Shown piece after piece: positions 9,590 through 21,435 of a stretch of DNA of 64,000 nucleotides. Each line of letters begins with the position of its first letter. Position 1 is the first letter of the stretch. The notes beneath the pieces are model-generated. The model saw only the letters and a program-made list of their open reading frames with translations. It did not search any database and was not told the DNA's origin. The stretch is from Eutrigla gurnardus. Its lineage: Eukaryota; Chordata; Actinopteri; Perciformes; Triglidae. Position numbers and translations under genes: made by a program. The stretch spans positions 13,104,054-13,168,053 of the forward strand of contig OY741264.1 of the NCBI GenBank assembly GCA_963514095.1, given 5' to 3'.

Positions 9590-11356
9590 AGCTTTAATGC
9601 CATAGACTCTAAAACTCTAGTGGAAACGGTGACAAATCTAAAATCATCCACCTGCTGCCTTGATGCTTTACCTACCAACTTTTTTAAGAATGTTTTTTGA
9701 CTGCCTATCAATAGACGTATTGCAAATAGTTAATAACTCCATTCAATCAGGCAATTTCCCAAAGGCCTTCAAAACTGCAGTCATTAAACCTCTTCTAAAA
9801 AAGCCGAGCCTAGATGCCTTTATTATCACCAATACAGACCAATTTCAAATCTACCCTTCATAAGTAAAATAATTGAGAAAGTTGTCCTCCAACAACTAAA
9901 TCACTTCCTGGCTTCAACTGGCTGCCACAACAACTTCCAGTCAGGATTTCGACCTTTTCATAGCACCGAGACGGCCCTTATTAAAGTTGTAAATGACATC
10001 CGTCTTAAAACAGACTCTGGCAAAACTTCAATATTAATGCTATTAGACCTCAGTGCTGCATTTGACAGTGTCGACCACTCAATACTCTTGGACAGGTTGG
10101 AAAACTGGGTGGGGCTCTCAGGCACAGTCTTAAACTGGTTCAAGTCATATCAACAAGATAGGAACTATTTTGTTTCCATTGGCGACTTTGTATCAGAACC
10201 TACCAATGTAACGTGTGGAGTCCCCCAAGGTTCAATCTTGGGGCCAACTTTATTCAACATCTACATGCTCCCACTAGGACAAATCATGCAAAATAATAAC
10301 ATTGACCACCATTGCTATGCCGATGACACCCAAATCTATGTAGCACTATCACCAAACGACTATCGCCCCATAGATCTTCTGTGCCAGTGCATTGAGCAAG
10401 TCAAAGACTGGATGTGCCAAAACTTCCTACAACTAAATGAGGACAAAACTGAGATAATTGTTTTTGGTGCTAAAAAAGAAAGGTTTAAAGTAATTCAACA
10501 CCTTCAGTCTCTGTCCCTGAAAACCTCAAACAAAGCCAGAAATCTTGGGGTTATTATGGATTCTGATTTACATTTCGACAGTCACGTTAAATCAGTAACA
10601 AAATCAGCCTACTATCACCTAAAAAATGTAGCAAGACTTAGAGGGCTCATGTCAGCTCAAGACTTAGAAAAACTTGTACATGCCTTTATTACTAGTAGGC
10701 TAGACTACTGTAATGGTCTCCTTGCAGGTCTTCCGAAAAAAACTGTCAGGCAGCTACAGCTTGTTCAGAACGCTGCTGCTAGAGTTCTTACAAAGACCAA
10801 AAAATGTGAGCACATTACACCAATTCTAAAATCTTTACATTGGCTCCCTGTATGTCAGAGGATTGATTTCAAAATCCTCCTGCTCACATATAAATCACTA
10901 CATGGTCAAGGACCGAAGTATATCACTGATATGCTCCCACTACATAAGACTTCTAGACCACTAAGATCTTCTGAGACAAATCTGTTAGTGATTCCCAGAG
11001 TAAACAACAATCACGGGAGAGCATCATTTAGTCACTATGCAACAAATGGCTGGAATAAACTTCCTAAAGATGTAAGACTTGCCCCAACTCTGACCACTTT
11101 TAAAACTAGACTGAAAACTTTTATGTTCACCATAGCTTTCTGCTAAATCTTTTAATGTCTGCACTGTTTTTAATTATTGCAAATATGTTTTTATTCTCTT
11201 TTCTTTCTGTAATGCATTTTTAAATTTTTTATTATTTTCTTTTAATTCTTCTATTTTTTTTCTTCTCACTTTGTTTTATGATGTGAAGCACTTTGAGTCT
11301 GCCTTGTGTATGAAATGTGCTATACAAATAAAGTTGCCTTGCCTTGCCTTGCCTAA
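9590..11356 (+). mobile_element. L2/Maui-type LINE inserted in a Gmr1-like 5' UTR
   Basis: 5'-truncated LINE; after early stops a clean 369-residue frame runs 10037-11146. Motifs: QYRPISNLPF and FQSGFRPFHSTETALIKV (upstream frame), LDLSAAFDSVDHSILLDRLE, GVPQGSILGPTLFNIYM, CYADDTQIY (catalytic YADD), LQLNEDKTEIIVFG, RLDYCNGLLAGLP, QNAAARVLTKTKK and LHWLPVCQRIDFKILLLTYK. The 3' UTR ends CTATACAAATAAAGTTGCC followed by a (TTGCC)n tail at about 11328-11355, the microsatellite tail typical of L2 elements. Endonuclease and 5' part are absent. The sequence right of the tail matches the leader of the other Gmr1-like copy (about 62700-62750), confirming insertion. Confidence 0.92.
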
Positions 11357-11912
11357 CCAAACCTACTTAACTCCCCCCTAGTCTTCAGGCGCTACTTGTG
11401 GTGGGTATTTATGCACTATAACCCGAAAACCCGGTGAAGAAACCAACATTTGGCGACTCCACCTGCAGCCCCGGACGTGCTCCCAAGACAACTGCTTTAA
11501 CCACTTTCGTCACCACACTATCAAAGCCCCCCCAACGAACCCCAAAGGGAATTCGGTCTTAAGCCTACCCAGGGACAGAACAGCAGCAAAGCTATGGCTG
11601 TGCACAGATTCACCAGAACTCAGTGCCAAAAATCCACCATCATAACTAGCTTGACTACAACACATCCCTCAAAACAAAACATCGTACTCAATAAGCTACA
11701 AATGCTTACATTTAACCAAAACAGCTCAATAAACTACTCACCACTCGTCACTTGTCCCCCGAATGATTAGTTGCCACCTATTCACAAAAACAAGATGCAC
11801 AACCTACAACCCCTGACCCTTGACGTCACACCGACATTACCCCAACAAATCACAGTCTCAGCCCCTTCAACCAGCCGAGCAACTGTGCTTCAAAAAACCG
11901 GGTCAAACGGCT
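11357..11912 (-). other. 5' UTR of the Gmr1-like element
   Basis: Read on the minus strand this contains AGTGCATAAATACCC and GCCTGAAGACTAGG, close to the leader of the Gmr1-like copy at 62700-62760 (AGTGCATAAATACCC, CGAAGACTAGG). No coding frame belongs here. Confidence 0.6.
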
Positions 11913-11925
11913 GGACGAGCCCCCA
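11913..11925 (-). promoter_or_regulatory. tRNA-Pro primer-binding site
   Basis: The minus strand reads TGGGGGCTCGTCC two bases inside the LTR end. This is the complement of the 3' end of tRNA-Pro, the primer used by many vertebrate LTR elements. The same site occurs at 62110-62123. Confidence 0.85.
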
Positions 11926-11927
11926 TG

Positions 11928-12310
11928 TGTCACAACCCGGCTCCAAGGCTGTGCCAAAATAGGGAGACAACACGAGCTGGCTATTAGAAATTGGCATTTA
12001 TTGGCCCCAGAAACATAAATCAACCAAGGCAAAATGTATAAAGATCAGTATCAGTCATGAATGCATGTGTAAGTGTGTGACAACAAAGGTATACATAAAA
12101 AAGAAACCAAGAACACAAGCTGCCGTCAGGCCTGCCGGTGGGCAGAAATCGGTTCCCCAGAGACCATGTGCAGAATGAGAACAGTCTTTATAGGCAGAGC
12201 ACACCGGCCCAGGTGTAGCTCATGCAGCTGACGACCCTCCACTCAGCACCTGCAAAGCACAGCCATCACAGAACAGAGACACCTAGTGCCTGGGAGGAGG
12301 GATCATCACA
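11928..12310 (-). repeat. 5' LTR of the Gmr1-like element (minus strand)
   Basis: 383 bp, reading TGTGATGATCC...GGTTGTGACA on the minus strand, with TG...CA ends and the tRNA-Pro site next to it. CTATAAAGAC near 12190 (minus strand) is a plausible TATA box. The matching 3' LTR is missing because the element is truncated at 6157. The plus-strand sequence beyond 12310 belongs to a Tx1 LINE. Confidence 0.85.
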
Positions 12311-13378
12311 ACCAGCTAGACGAGAAGAAACGTTTCCGGCTTAAAAAGCACATCACACTTCTGAGGAAAGGGAAAAAAAGTAGAACTTTGAGGAATAGTA
12401 CGTAGTCATCACGATCATGCACACCAAGGTGTTTTCTTTTTCTTACTGTTCTTTCATCTTATGCTGTCTGTCTTTGTTCTCTGACTTTACCATGAAGAGC
12501 CTTAACATAGGGTCCCTAAATATCAATGGTGGAAGAGACAGACAGAAAAGAGCATTGATATCTGAAGTGGCACTTCAGAAGAACTTGGACGTTTTATTTT
12601 TGCAGGAAACGCATACCACCCCTGCCGACGAAGTTGACTTATGGTGGAAGGGTCCTTTTGCTCTCAGCCACGGCTCCAATACTAATGCTGGAGTAGCTGT
12701 TCTTTTTAAATCTGCAGCTAACGTAACTGTTTTAGCCTCCACTGAAGTGGTGAAGGGTCGGCTTCTGATCCTCAGAGCTGAAATTGAGGGCTCCGTGTTC
12801 TGCTTCATTAATGTCTGTGCCCGTAATCAGGGAGCACAGAGAGTAACTCTTTTTAACCAGTTGGACAACGAAATGAGGAATAGCAGCCAGGACCAAATAA
12901 TCTTTGGTGGGGATTTTAACTGCACACTGGATTTCACAATGGACAGGACAAGTGAGGAGCCACACCCACACTCTTCTAGACGTCTACAATCTGTCATCAC
13001 TCACTTAGATCTGCTGGACACATGGCGAATCAAACATCCACTTTCTAGACAATACACTTGGGTTAGATGCAATAACAATAGAGTAAGTGCAGCAAGACTG
13101 GATAGAATCTACATTTCACATAGCATGAACTCCAGATTAATCCACAGTAATATAATCCCAGTTGGTTTCACTGATCACCATCTGGTTCTTACTACAGTAA
13201 TCATTACATCAGCTGAAAAAGTGAAGTCCCTCTGGTCTTTTAATGATAAACTTCTCCAGGACAAACAATTTTGCCAGAGCTTTAACATGTTTTGTCAGCA
13301 GTGGAGGCTAAGGAAAAAACATTTTAACTCTTTGAGACAGTGGTGGGATGTTGGCAAAACTCAAATAAGTTTGTTATT
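12311..13378 (+). pseudogene. Tx1-clade LINE ORF2, endonuclease half
   Basis: AP-type endonuclease of a Tx1-clade (L1 superfamily) retrotransposon, which nicks target DNA. The likely start is ATG 12492 (MKSLNIGSLNINGGRDRQKR). Motifs in order: LFLQETH (catalytic Glu), IFGGDFNCTLDFTMDRT, AARLDRIYIS and FTDHHLV (catalytic His). The following KSLWSFNDKLLQDKQF and LRQWWDVGKTQI match the second Tx1 copy at 41475. Near 13378 the frame jumps directly to the C-terminal region: the whole RT domain is deleted. A possible upstream frame at 12311-12400 may be the end of ORF1. Confidence 0.88.
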
Positions 13379-14040
13379 GGTAATGGTTGCTACCCCAGCT
13401 GTCTTATAGAGTAAGAGTTCTGGTTACCAATAACTTGGTTGCCTCAACCCTTTGGCACAGACTTTTTGCATTGACGCCACCTAGAGGACTGATCGAGGAT
13501 ATCCAAAGGGATATTGTGGACTTTTTCTGGTTGGGACGGCATTGGGTCCGGGCAGCAGTCCTTAACTTGCCTGTAGCTGAAGGTGGACAGGGACTTGTGA
13601 ATATCCAAGCGAAGATTGCTGCTTTTAGACTGCAAACGGCAAAAAAACTTCTTTATGCCTGTGGTCCAGGCTTGCTGGACACAGCCAAGCTCCTGCTAAG
13701 GCGAGCTGGCAGGTTGGAATATGACAAACAGCTTTTCCTTTTACAGCTCAGTGAGGTGGACCTTTCCGCACTGGGACCCTTTTACTCCTCAGTCCTGCAG
13801 GCTTGGCAGGTGGTAAAGACTGCAAGTTCCTTGGACGAAACTCCAGGAATGTGGGTATATGAGGAACCGCTGTTTTTCAATAACTGCCTAAGGACACATG
13901 TACTGGAGTCGGCCAGCCTGCGAAACAGTCTGAGGATGACATAAGAGGCCACTGCAAAATCGCCTCAGGCTGGTAGCCAGAGTGGTGGGAGAGGTTCGTG
14001 CCGCCCTGCCAGGGTCCCTGAGGGCTTTTGTTGGGGATGC
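13379..14040 (+). pseudogene. Tx1-clade LINE ORF2, C-terminal part (left of hAT)
   Basis: Joined to the endonuclease part by deletion of RT. Reads LLPQLSYRVRVLVTNNLVAS, LWHRLFALTPPRGLIEDIQR, IVDFFWLGRHWVRAAVLNLP and VYEEPLFFNNCLRTHVLESA, related to the 42990-43140 copy. After a frame change it continues VGEVRAALPGSLRAFVGDA, where it is cut by the hAT insertion at 14040. It resumes in frame at about 26207 (TLCDQWIEDSNYSFPALSI). Confidence 0.85.
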
Positions 14041-14420
14041 AGCGGCGGCGCCAGGGTGGGGCTTGGTTGGGCTATAGCCCAATCAAGAATTGTGTTAGCC
14101 CTACCATTAACCCTACCATAAAACCACCAAGAAAAAAACAACAACAAAATAACCAAGAAAAGTGCGGAGTCCAACAGCACCACCACGTCGCAAAGGCATT
14201 CAGGCAGCTGCGATGACAACTGTCACTGATCTGGGTTCATTAACAGACTGTACTGTCCGTACGTCAACGTCACTCATGTGAGCCCGCTTTTAGTACATGC
14301 TCGCAGCTCGACACAGTACGCTACTAGTTTGTAAGCTTGGCTCTAGCAGTTAGCGTAAGCGGCTGGCGGCTGCTAGTCACTCTCACGTTAAGTTAACGCT
14401 GTCGGTCAACAACATTTATC

Positions 14421-15224
14421 ATGGATAAACGTCGTCGGACCGAACCGTTGACACCTGCAGGGGAAGATGACCACTCGGGTCCCGCGTCTTTCCTGTGCAA
14501 GGCTCGGCCGGACAAAGGTGAGCAAGAAGAGGAGGAGATGGAGCAGCAGCAGGAGCAGGAGGACGAGGAAAGGGGCTGGCATGGCCAGCCACAGCCAACC
14601 ACCGCGGGCAAGGACACTGGCCATGATGCTAATGCTACCATCACTTACATTAGCCCACGACCCGGGGATGGGCCGCGGCGCCCCATCAGGAAAAATTACC
14701 CTTCAAGGCTAATAGGTAACCAGCAGAGATCTTTCAATGCTGCCTGGTTTGACACATGCAGCTGGCTTGAATATTCGGTTGACATGGACGCCACTTTCTG
14801 CTTCGCCTGCCGACATTTTTTGGGTGGTGGTGGGCACCGGTTCAATTCCGAGCCGGCCTTTTCTAATGGATATAAGAACTGGAAACACGCAACAGTAGCC
14901 TTTAAAAAACATAACGCAAGTGCGGCACACAAGTTCGCCATGGAGGCATGGGCTGAATTAAAACTGGCAACGACAGATGGCTCGAGATTAGGAAACATGA
15001 TAGATGCGGGTCATTCAAAAATCGTACAGGAAAACAGAGAATACATGAGGGCTGTGGTTTTGACACTGCGTTATACTGCATGCCAAGGCATTGCTCAACG
15101 AGGTCACCGAGAAGATGAGCAGTCAGAAAATAAGGGCAACTTTGTGGAGCTGTTGAACGTAATTGGTGAATTTGACAAGAGAGTAGAAAAGAAACTGAAG
15201 GATAATCCCAGAAATGCTAAATAC
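14421..15224 (+). pseudogene. hAT transposase N-terminal part with TTF-type zinc finger
   Basis: Starts at ATG 14421 (MDKRRRTEPLTPAGEDDHSG), then an acidic Glu/Gln-rich stretch and a nuclear-type basic start. The TTF-type zinc finger region reads FNAAWFDTCSWLEYSVDMDA, FCFACRHF and NWKHATVAFKKHNASAAHK. It continues into the DUF4371-like part (YMRAVVLTLRYTACQGIAQR, FVELLNVIGEFD). The frame is cut at NAKY by the inserted hAT and resumes in the same frame at 23526 (THKDIQNEIFEIMADMI). This is the ZMYM1/ZMYM6-type hAT transposase architecture. Confidence 0.88.
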
Positions 15225-16231
15225 TAGGGGTGTGACGAGATCTCGTGCCACGAGATATCGCGTTAAAAATCTATCTCGCGAGATTTGTGAGACTCCAAAC
15301 TTCTATTTGTGACCTGTGGGGGCAGTAATGTGCCTTTGCTACGTCTAGCCTGCCATAACCTAAAGACGGAGAAGGAAAAGAAGAAGAGGAGGAGAAGGAG
15401 GGAAAGCAGCAAGCAGCCATAATGACGTTGGAAAATACTGGTATTACCATTGAAGATGTCCCCGCCACTTTCAAATCGTTTGTTTGGCAGCACTTTGGGT
15501 ACCCGGCGGAAATGATAAATGGCAGTAGAGTGACTGATAAGACACGGACAATATGAAAGCGTTGTATGAAAATAATGCCGTACACCGCGGCTAATACGAG
15601 CACGATGCAGAGGCATATACAGCACCACCACAGCTCGTTACTAAAATCAACTGCACCTGTGAAGAAAACAAACGAGACAACGCTGAAAAACGCATTCGGA
15701 CCTCAACTTCCACAGTCAAGCGCCAGAGCCACAACAATAACGACAGACATTGGTGTTTTCATCGCAGCAGATATGAGGCCGTTTTCTGTGGTAGAAAATC
15801 AAGGATTTCGGCGACTTCTCCACACACTGGAACCGAAGTACACCATCCCATCACGCACGCATTTTACCCGCACAGTGATCCCGAACCTCTATGGAGAGTC
15901 CAAGAGCAAGGTTGTACAGATCCTGAAAGACGCAAAAAGCATCGCCATAACAACGGACGGTTGGACATCGAGAGGTACGCAAAGCTGAATCACAATTACA
16001 GCCCACACAATCAACAATGACTGGAAAATGTGTTGGGCTACAGACTCGCCCACTTTTCGAGGCCCACACAGGGGCAAACATAGCTGAGGTTTTACAGACA
16101 GCTGTAACCGACTGGGAGCTTAAAAAACCCAACCACGGCATCGCTATTGTTACGGACAATGCTCGTAATATGGATGTGGCCGTGCGCGAGGCGGGATTGA
16201 AGCCGCACATTAAGTGTTTTGCGCACACTAT

Positions 16232-17171
16232 GGGCCCTAGTTTCGTAGACCAGGCGCAGTCAGCTTTCAGCGCACCTGCGCCGCGCCGACGGGGTGTGTC
16301 CGCCTGGACTTTGCAAGTTTCGTGCACCGCGCAGGCTCGCGCAGGCACACCTCCCATCTCGCCCACCGGCGCAAGTGGGAAAGAGGGAGGAGAAGAAGGC
16401 GTGAGTGGGAGACGAGGAGGAGACGAGGCGTGGACTGGGATTAATACAGCCGATTCAGATCTTCACCAATCAAATGAGCTCCTCTCCTCTCCTTTAATGC
16501 GTTAGGGGAGGTTCAGTGCAAGTTCCGTCACTTGACAACCCGATGACAGAAGCAGCGCCGCCACTCCCACAACGCTCATCACGCGCTGTGCGCGCGTATC
16601 ATAATAATAACAATGCCGATATTATAAAAAACAGGAAAAAGAGAGGGAGATGTTTTGATCCGAGAGGCTGGGTTTCCGTTACTTTGATCTGACGTCAGAT
16701 GTGACGGGACAATCTATATAGATATAAATTCACGTGTTGATTCAAATAGTTGCATTAAATAGTGTTTGTTGTGATTATTTATTGCATTTAAATGTGCCAG
16801 GAACTGTGAAAACCTGCCTGTGAGGTCTCGGTGACGTGTGCGCACTGCGCACCGTCAGCCAAACTTCCGATCCGCCAGCTGTGATTCGCATTGAATGAAT
16901 GGACTTCATTTACGCCTTGCGCCGAAAGTAGACCAGGTTGGAGCTGGCGAGCTTTCAGCGCAGTCTCGGCGAGGCTTTTTGCCACGAAACTTCCGCTACG
17001 CCAAGCTGAATGTGTGACGCCTCCCCCTGCTGCGCCGCCACACCCATCTTGCCGCAGGCGATCCACCAAACTGACAAACTGACCGTGCGCAAGGCTGCGC
17101 GGGTCGAAACTTGCATTGCGCCGGCTCCGCCACCCTGCGCCGCCCTGCGCTGCGCCACGAAACTAGGGCCC
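16232..17171. mobile_element. 940-bp MITE with GGGCCCTAGTTTCGT ends
   Basis: GGGCCCTAGTTTCGT at the left is repeated inverted at the right (ACGAAACTAGGGCCC). TAT flanks both sides (16229-16231 and 17172-17174), a 3-bp duplication suggesting a PIF/Harbinger-type MITE, although TAT is not the canonical TWA. It lies inside the ZBED-type transposase between FAHT and NLATQAG, whose frame continues across. The interior is GC-rich (many GCGCC words) and non-coding. Confidence 0.82.
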
Positions 17172-17815
17172 TATAAATCTGGCAACCCAAGCTGGCCTCG
17201 GTGTTCCCCGCGTCGCTCGTTTGCTCGGGCGGGTGAGACGTGTGGCTGCTTTTTTTCACCGTAGTTCAACGACTACTGCGGTGTTAATGTCCAAGCAGAA
17301 ACAGCTACAATTGCCATAACACAAATTAATCATGGACGTTACGACGCAATGGAACAGCACGTTGGATATGCTGGCTCGTTACTTCGAGCAGCAAGCTGCC
17401 ATAGCAGCAACTCTCACCAGCCTGGAGAGAAGACGAAACGCTCAAAACATTGATACACTTGACAGCTGCGATGTCAGAGATGCTGAAGACCTTGTGAAGC
17501 TGCTGCATCCTTTGAAGACAGCCACCACAGTGTTGTGTGAGGAGAAGAGTCCCACAGTGTCTCTCATTGTGCCACTGAAGAGCATGATTGAACAGAACAT
17601 GACACCAAATGATGGAGATTCTACCACCTTAGCCAACACAAAGACTGCAATCCTCACGAATATTGCAAACAGATACAGTGGGGATGACTTCAGCTATCTG
17701 CTGGAGTGCACGGTACTGGACCCAAGGTTCCGGACTCTACCTCAGCTAGACCATGACCAGTCTGAGGCTGTCTTCCTGAGGGTACAGAACAATGCAAAAC
17801 AGCTGCTGCAAAAAC

Positions 17816-17817
<2 letters not shown>

Positions 17818-17862
<45 letters not shown>

Positions 17863-17864
17863 TA
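17818..17864. repeat. (TA)n microsatellite
   Basis: About 20 TA dinucleotides immediately left of the Tc1 terminus, providing the TA target. The preceding CAG|GTATAT may be a splice donor of the ZBED-type transposase, with the acceptor right of the Tc1 element. Confidence 0.9.
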
Positions 17865-18406
17865 CACTCAACAAAAATATAAACGCAACACTTTTGTTTT
17901 TGCTCCCATTTTTCATGAGATGGACTTAAAGATCTAAAATTCATTCCAGATACACAATATTACCATTTCTCTCAAACATTGTTCACAAATCAGTCTAAAT
18001 GTGTGATAGTGAGCACTTCTGCTTTGCTGAGATAATCCAGCCCACCTCACAGGTGTGCCACATCAAGATGCTGATCTGACATCATGATTAGTGCACAGGT
18101 GTGCCTTAGACTGTCCACAATAAAAGGCCATCCTGAAATGTGCATTTTTTTTGCTTTATTGGGGGTCTGGGGACTCAGAACCTGTCAGTATCTGGTGTGA
18201 CCACCATTTGCCTCATGCAGTGCAACACATCTTCTTCGCATAGAGTTTATCAGATTGTCAATTGTGGCCTGTGGAATGTTGGTACACTCCTCTTCAATGG
18301 CTGTGCGAAGTTGCTGGAAATTAAAACAAAAACTGCGTAAACTTGAAACCATCTGGCGCTCCACCAAACTAGAAGAATCCCGCCTAGTTTGGCAGGACTG
18401 TCTTAA

Positions 18407-18799
18407 AGGAAAACACCACCGCATTTCCATACTGAACTATGTTCTGCTGTGATCTTAGACGAGGTGATACATACCTCCCTCTCCTCTGTGCGTGCACTCA
18501 ATGGCTCTTGCGCGCACTCCGCGCAGCGCTAATTTGCTAGCATGTAGCTTGTCCTTAGGATCCAAAGGGGGGTGAAGTTAGAAGCGACCAAGCACTTCCA
18601 CATTGTCCCTATTTAAATATGGTTACGTGAGTAGTTACACGACCCAAGTTTGGTTACACAAAATGAAACATGCCAATTTTTCTAAGCGGATAACAAGGAT
18701 AACTATATAGTATGGCGGAATAACAACTGGAAGCACTTCGACGTCGGCGCAGCAATATAAAAAAAAAACCACCGTATGGAAATGCGGTGTTTTTTTCCT
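18407..18799. mobile_element. 393-bp MITE flanked by TTAA
   Basis: Inverted ends AGGAAAACACCACCGCATTT and AAATGCGGTGTTTTTTTCCT. TTAA is present at both edges (18403-18406 and 18800-18803). The L2 coding frame DCLK|TYKK is restored when the element and one TTAA are removed, so insertion is certain. TTAA targets point to piggyBac or Kolobok; the AGG ends slightly favour Kolobok. No coding capacity. Confidence 0.92.
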
Positions 18800-20640
18800 T
18801 TAAAACGTATAAGAAGGCTCTCCGTAATGCCAGAGCAGCCTACTACTCATCTTTAATAGAGGAAAATAAAAACAACCCTAGATTTCTTTTCAGTACTGTA
18901 GCCAGGCTGACAAAGTGTCACAGCTCTACTGAGCCATGCATTCCTAGAGATCTTAGTAGTAACGACTTTATGAACTTTTTTAATGATAAAATTCTAGCAA
19001 TCCGCGACAAAATTACTTGCATCTTGCCTTCAATTGGAACCGCGTTACCCTCAAACTCAGGAGTTTTAGAACTAGCATTAAGACCTGATATATATTTAGA
19101 CTGCTTTTCTCCAATCAACCTAAACCAACTAACGTCAATGATCTCTTCTTCTAAACCTTCAACCTGTCTCCTAGACCCGATACCAACCAGGCTACTGAAA
19201 GAAGTCTTACCCTTAGTTAGCGCGTCGCTATTAGATATGATCAATGTGTCTTTATTAACAGGCTATGTGCCACAGTCATTTAAAGTAGCTGTAATTAAAC
19301 CTCTTCTTAAGAAGCCTACTCTAGATCCAGGGGTTTTATCAAACTACAGACCAATATCAAATCTTCCTTTTCTCTCTAAGATCCTTGAGAAAGTAGTCGC
19401 CAATCAACTGTGTGACTTTCTCAACAATAACAGTCTACTTGAGGACTTCCAGTCAGGATTTAGAGTACATCATAGCACAGAGACAGCTCTGGTAAAAATT
19501 ACAAACGACCTTCTTATTGCTTCTGACAAAGGACTGGTTTCTGTACTTGTTCTGCTAGATCTTAGTGCTGCATTTGACACCATTAACCATGAGATTCTAA
19601 TATGTAGACTGGAAAAATTAATTGGCATCAAAGGAAACGCATTAAGCTGGTTTAAGTCCTATTTATCCAATCGATCTCAGTTTGTGCATGTCAATGAAAA
19701 ATCCTCCAGGCACACTGAAGTTAAATACGGTGTTCCTCAAGGTTCTGTGCTCGGACCAATTCTTTTCAACTTATATATGCTTCCTTGAGGCAACATTATT
19801 AGAGGACACTCTATAAACTTCCATTGCTATGCTGATGATACTCAGTTATATCTATCGATCAAGCCTGAAGAAACCAATCAGCTAGTTAAACTCCAGGCAT
19901 GTGTGGATGACATAAAATCCTGGATGACCTGCAATTTCCTGATGTTAAACTCCGATAAAACGGAAGTTATTGTACTTGGGCCTAAACTCCTCCGAAGCTC
20001 GCTGTCTAAAGATATAGCGACTATTGATGGGATTGCCATCGCCTCAAATGCTACTGTAAGAAACCTTGGAGTTATCTTTGATCAGGACCTGTCCTTTGAC
20101 TCGCATATTAAACAAACCACGAGGACAGCCTACTTTCACCTGCGTAACATTACTAAAATTAGGCCAATGCTGTCTCAAAAAGATGCAGAAAAACTCGTCC
20201 ATGCATTTGTTACCTCAAGGCTGGACTATTGTAATTCTTTATTATCAGGCTGCTCTAATAAATCTCTTAAATCTCTCGAGCTGGTTCAGAATGCTGCAGC
20301 TCGTGTTCTGACTAAAACCAGAAGAAGGGATCACATTTCTCCTGTATTAGCTTCTCTGCACTGGTTGCCAGTAAAATCCAGAATAGAATTTAAAATCCTT
20401 CTCCTCACTTACAAGGCTCTTAATGGACTGGCACCATCATATCTTAAAGAGCTCATTAAACCCTACTGTCCTCCTAGAGCACTATGCTCTCAGAATAAAG
20501 GGTTACTTGTAGTTCCTAAAGTCTCCAAAATTAGAACAGGGGCCAGAGCTTTCAGCCATCAAGCTCCTCTTCTGTGGAACCGTCTTCCGGTTCTGGTTCG
20601 TGAGGCAGACACTGCTCCCACATTTAAGAGTTCTCTTTGA

Positions 20641-20740
20641 CACCGCTTATAGCTAGGGCTGGCTCAGGTTTGCCCTGAGCCAGCTCTTGGTTAAGCTGCT
20701 ATAGGCCTAGACTGCTGGGGGATTATAGTGACACACTGAG

Positions 20741-20771
<31 letters not shown>

Positions 20772-21435
20772 GCGCACTCTCTCTCACTGTGTATGTTCCC
20801 CCGGAGTCCCTGATCCTGAACCTGATCCGGACTGCACCGATGTTGTGGTCTTGTTTGCCTCTTACCGCCTGTATTTTTAATTAAAGTAATTGACTAAAAT
20901 CGTCATCTCTACTGTCACTAACTTGACACTCCCGGGAGTCTGGCTATGCTTTCTGGTCCAGCAGAGTCCACTGAGGTCCTGACCGATGCAGACTGCTAAC
21001 TGGCCTGATGCTGGAAACACCACATTGTAGCTCCACCTGCCCGCTGTGTGACTGCTCAACTACTCCTGCTTTCTGGTTTACGGCGACGTGGTTGGGATGG
21101 ATCCATCTCGGCGTAGCTGTGCCTGCTGCCATGGACTACTACTGTTGATACTATTGCTACTGTTAATACCACCGCTACTGTTAATGCTACTACTACCATA
21201 CTACCAACACCAAATGCAGTTGGAACCCAAGGGCCTGGGCTGCACGAGATTTCTGCCTAAAAGCCTATTAAGGCAGTTTTTTCTCGCCACTGTCGCTGTA
21301 ACGCTTGCCCCTGGGTGATGTTGGGAATTTGAAATTGTGTTGACAAATTTTGAGCGTATTCTAGTCCTGCTCAATGTGTTAAGTGTCCTGAGATGACTTC
21401 TGTTGTGATTTGACACTATAAATAAAATTGAATTG
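20641..21435 (+). other. 3' UTR of the L2 LINE
   Basis: Non-coding. Contains a (CT)n stretch near 20742-20770, several CTACTGTTAATAC-like trinucleotide words near 21140-21200 and a conserved terminal part. The overlapping minus-strand frame here is only a tail added to the Tc1 frame by read-through. Confidence 0.7.

Noticed and set aside
20877..21318. Small frames in the L2 3' UTR
   Set aside because: Low-complexity Leu-rich or antisense translations of a known 3' UTR.
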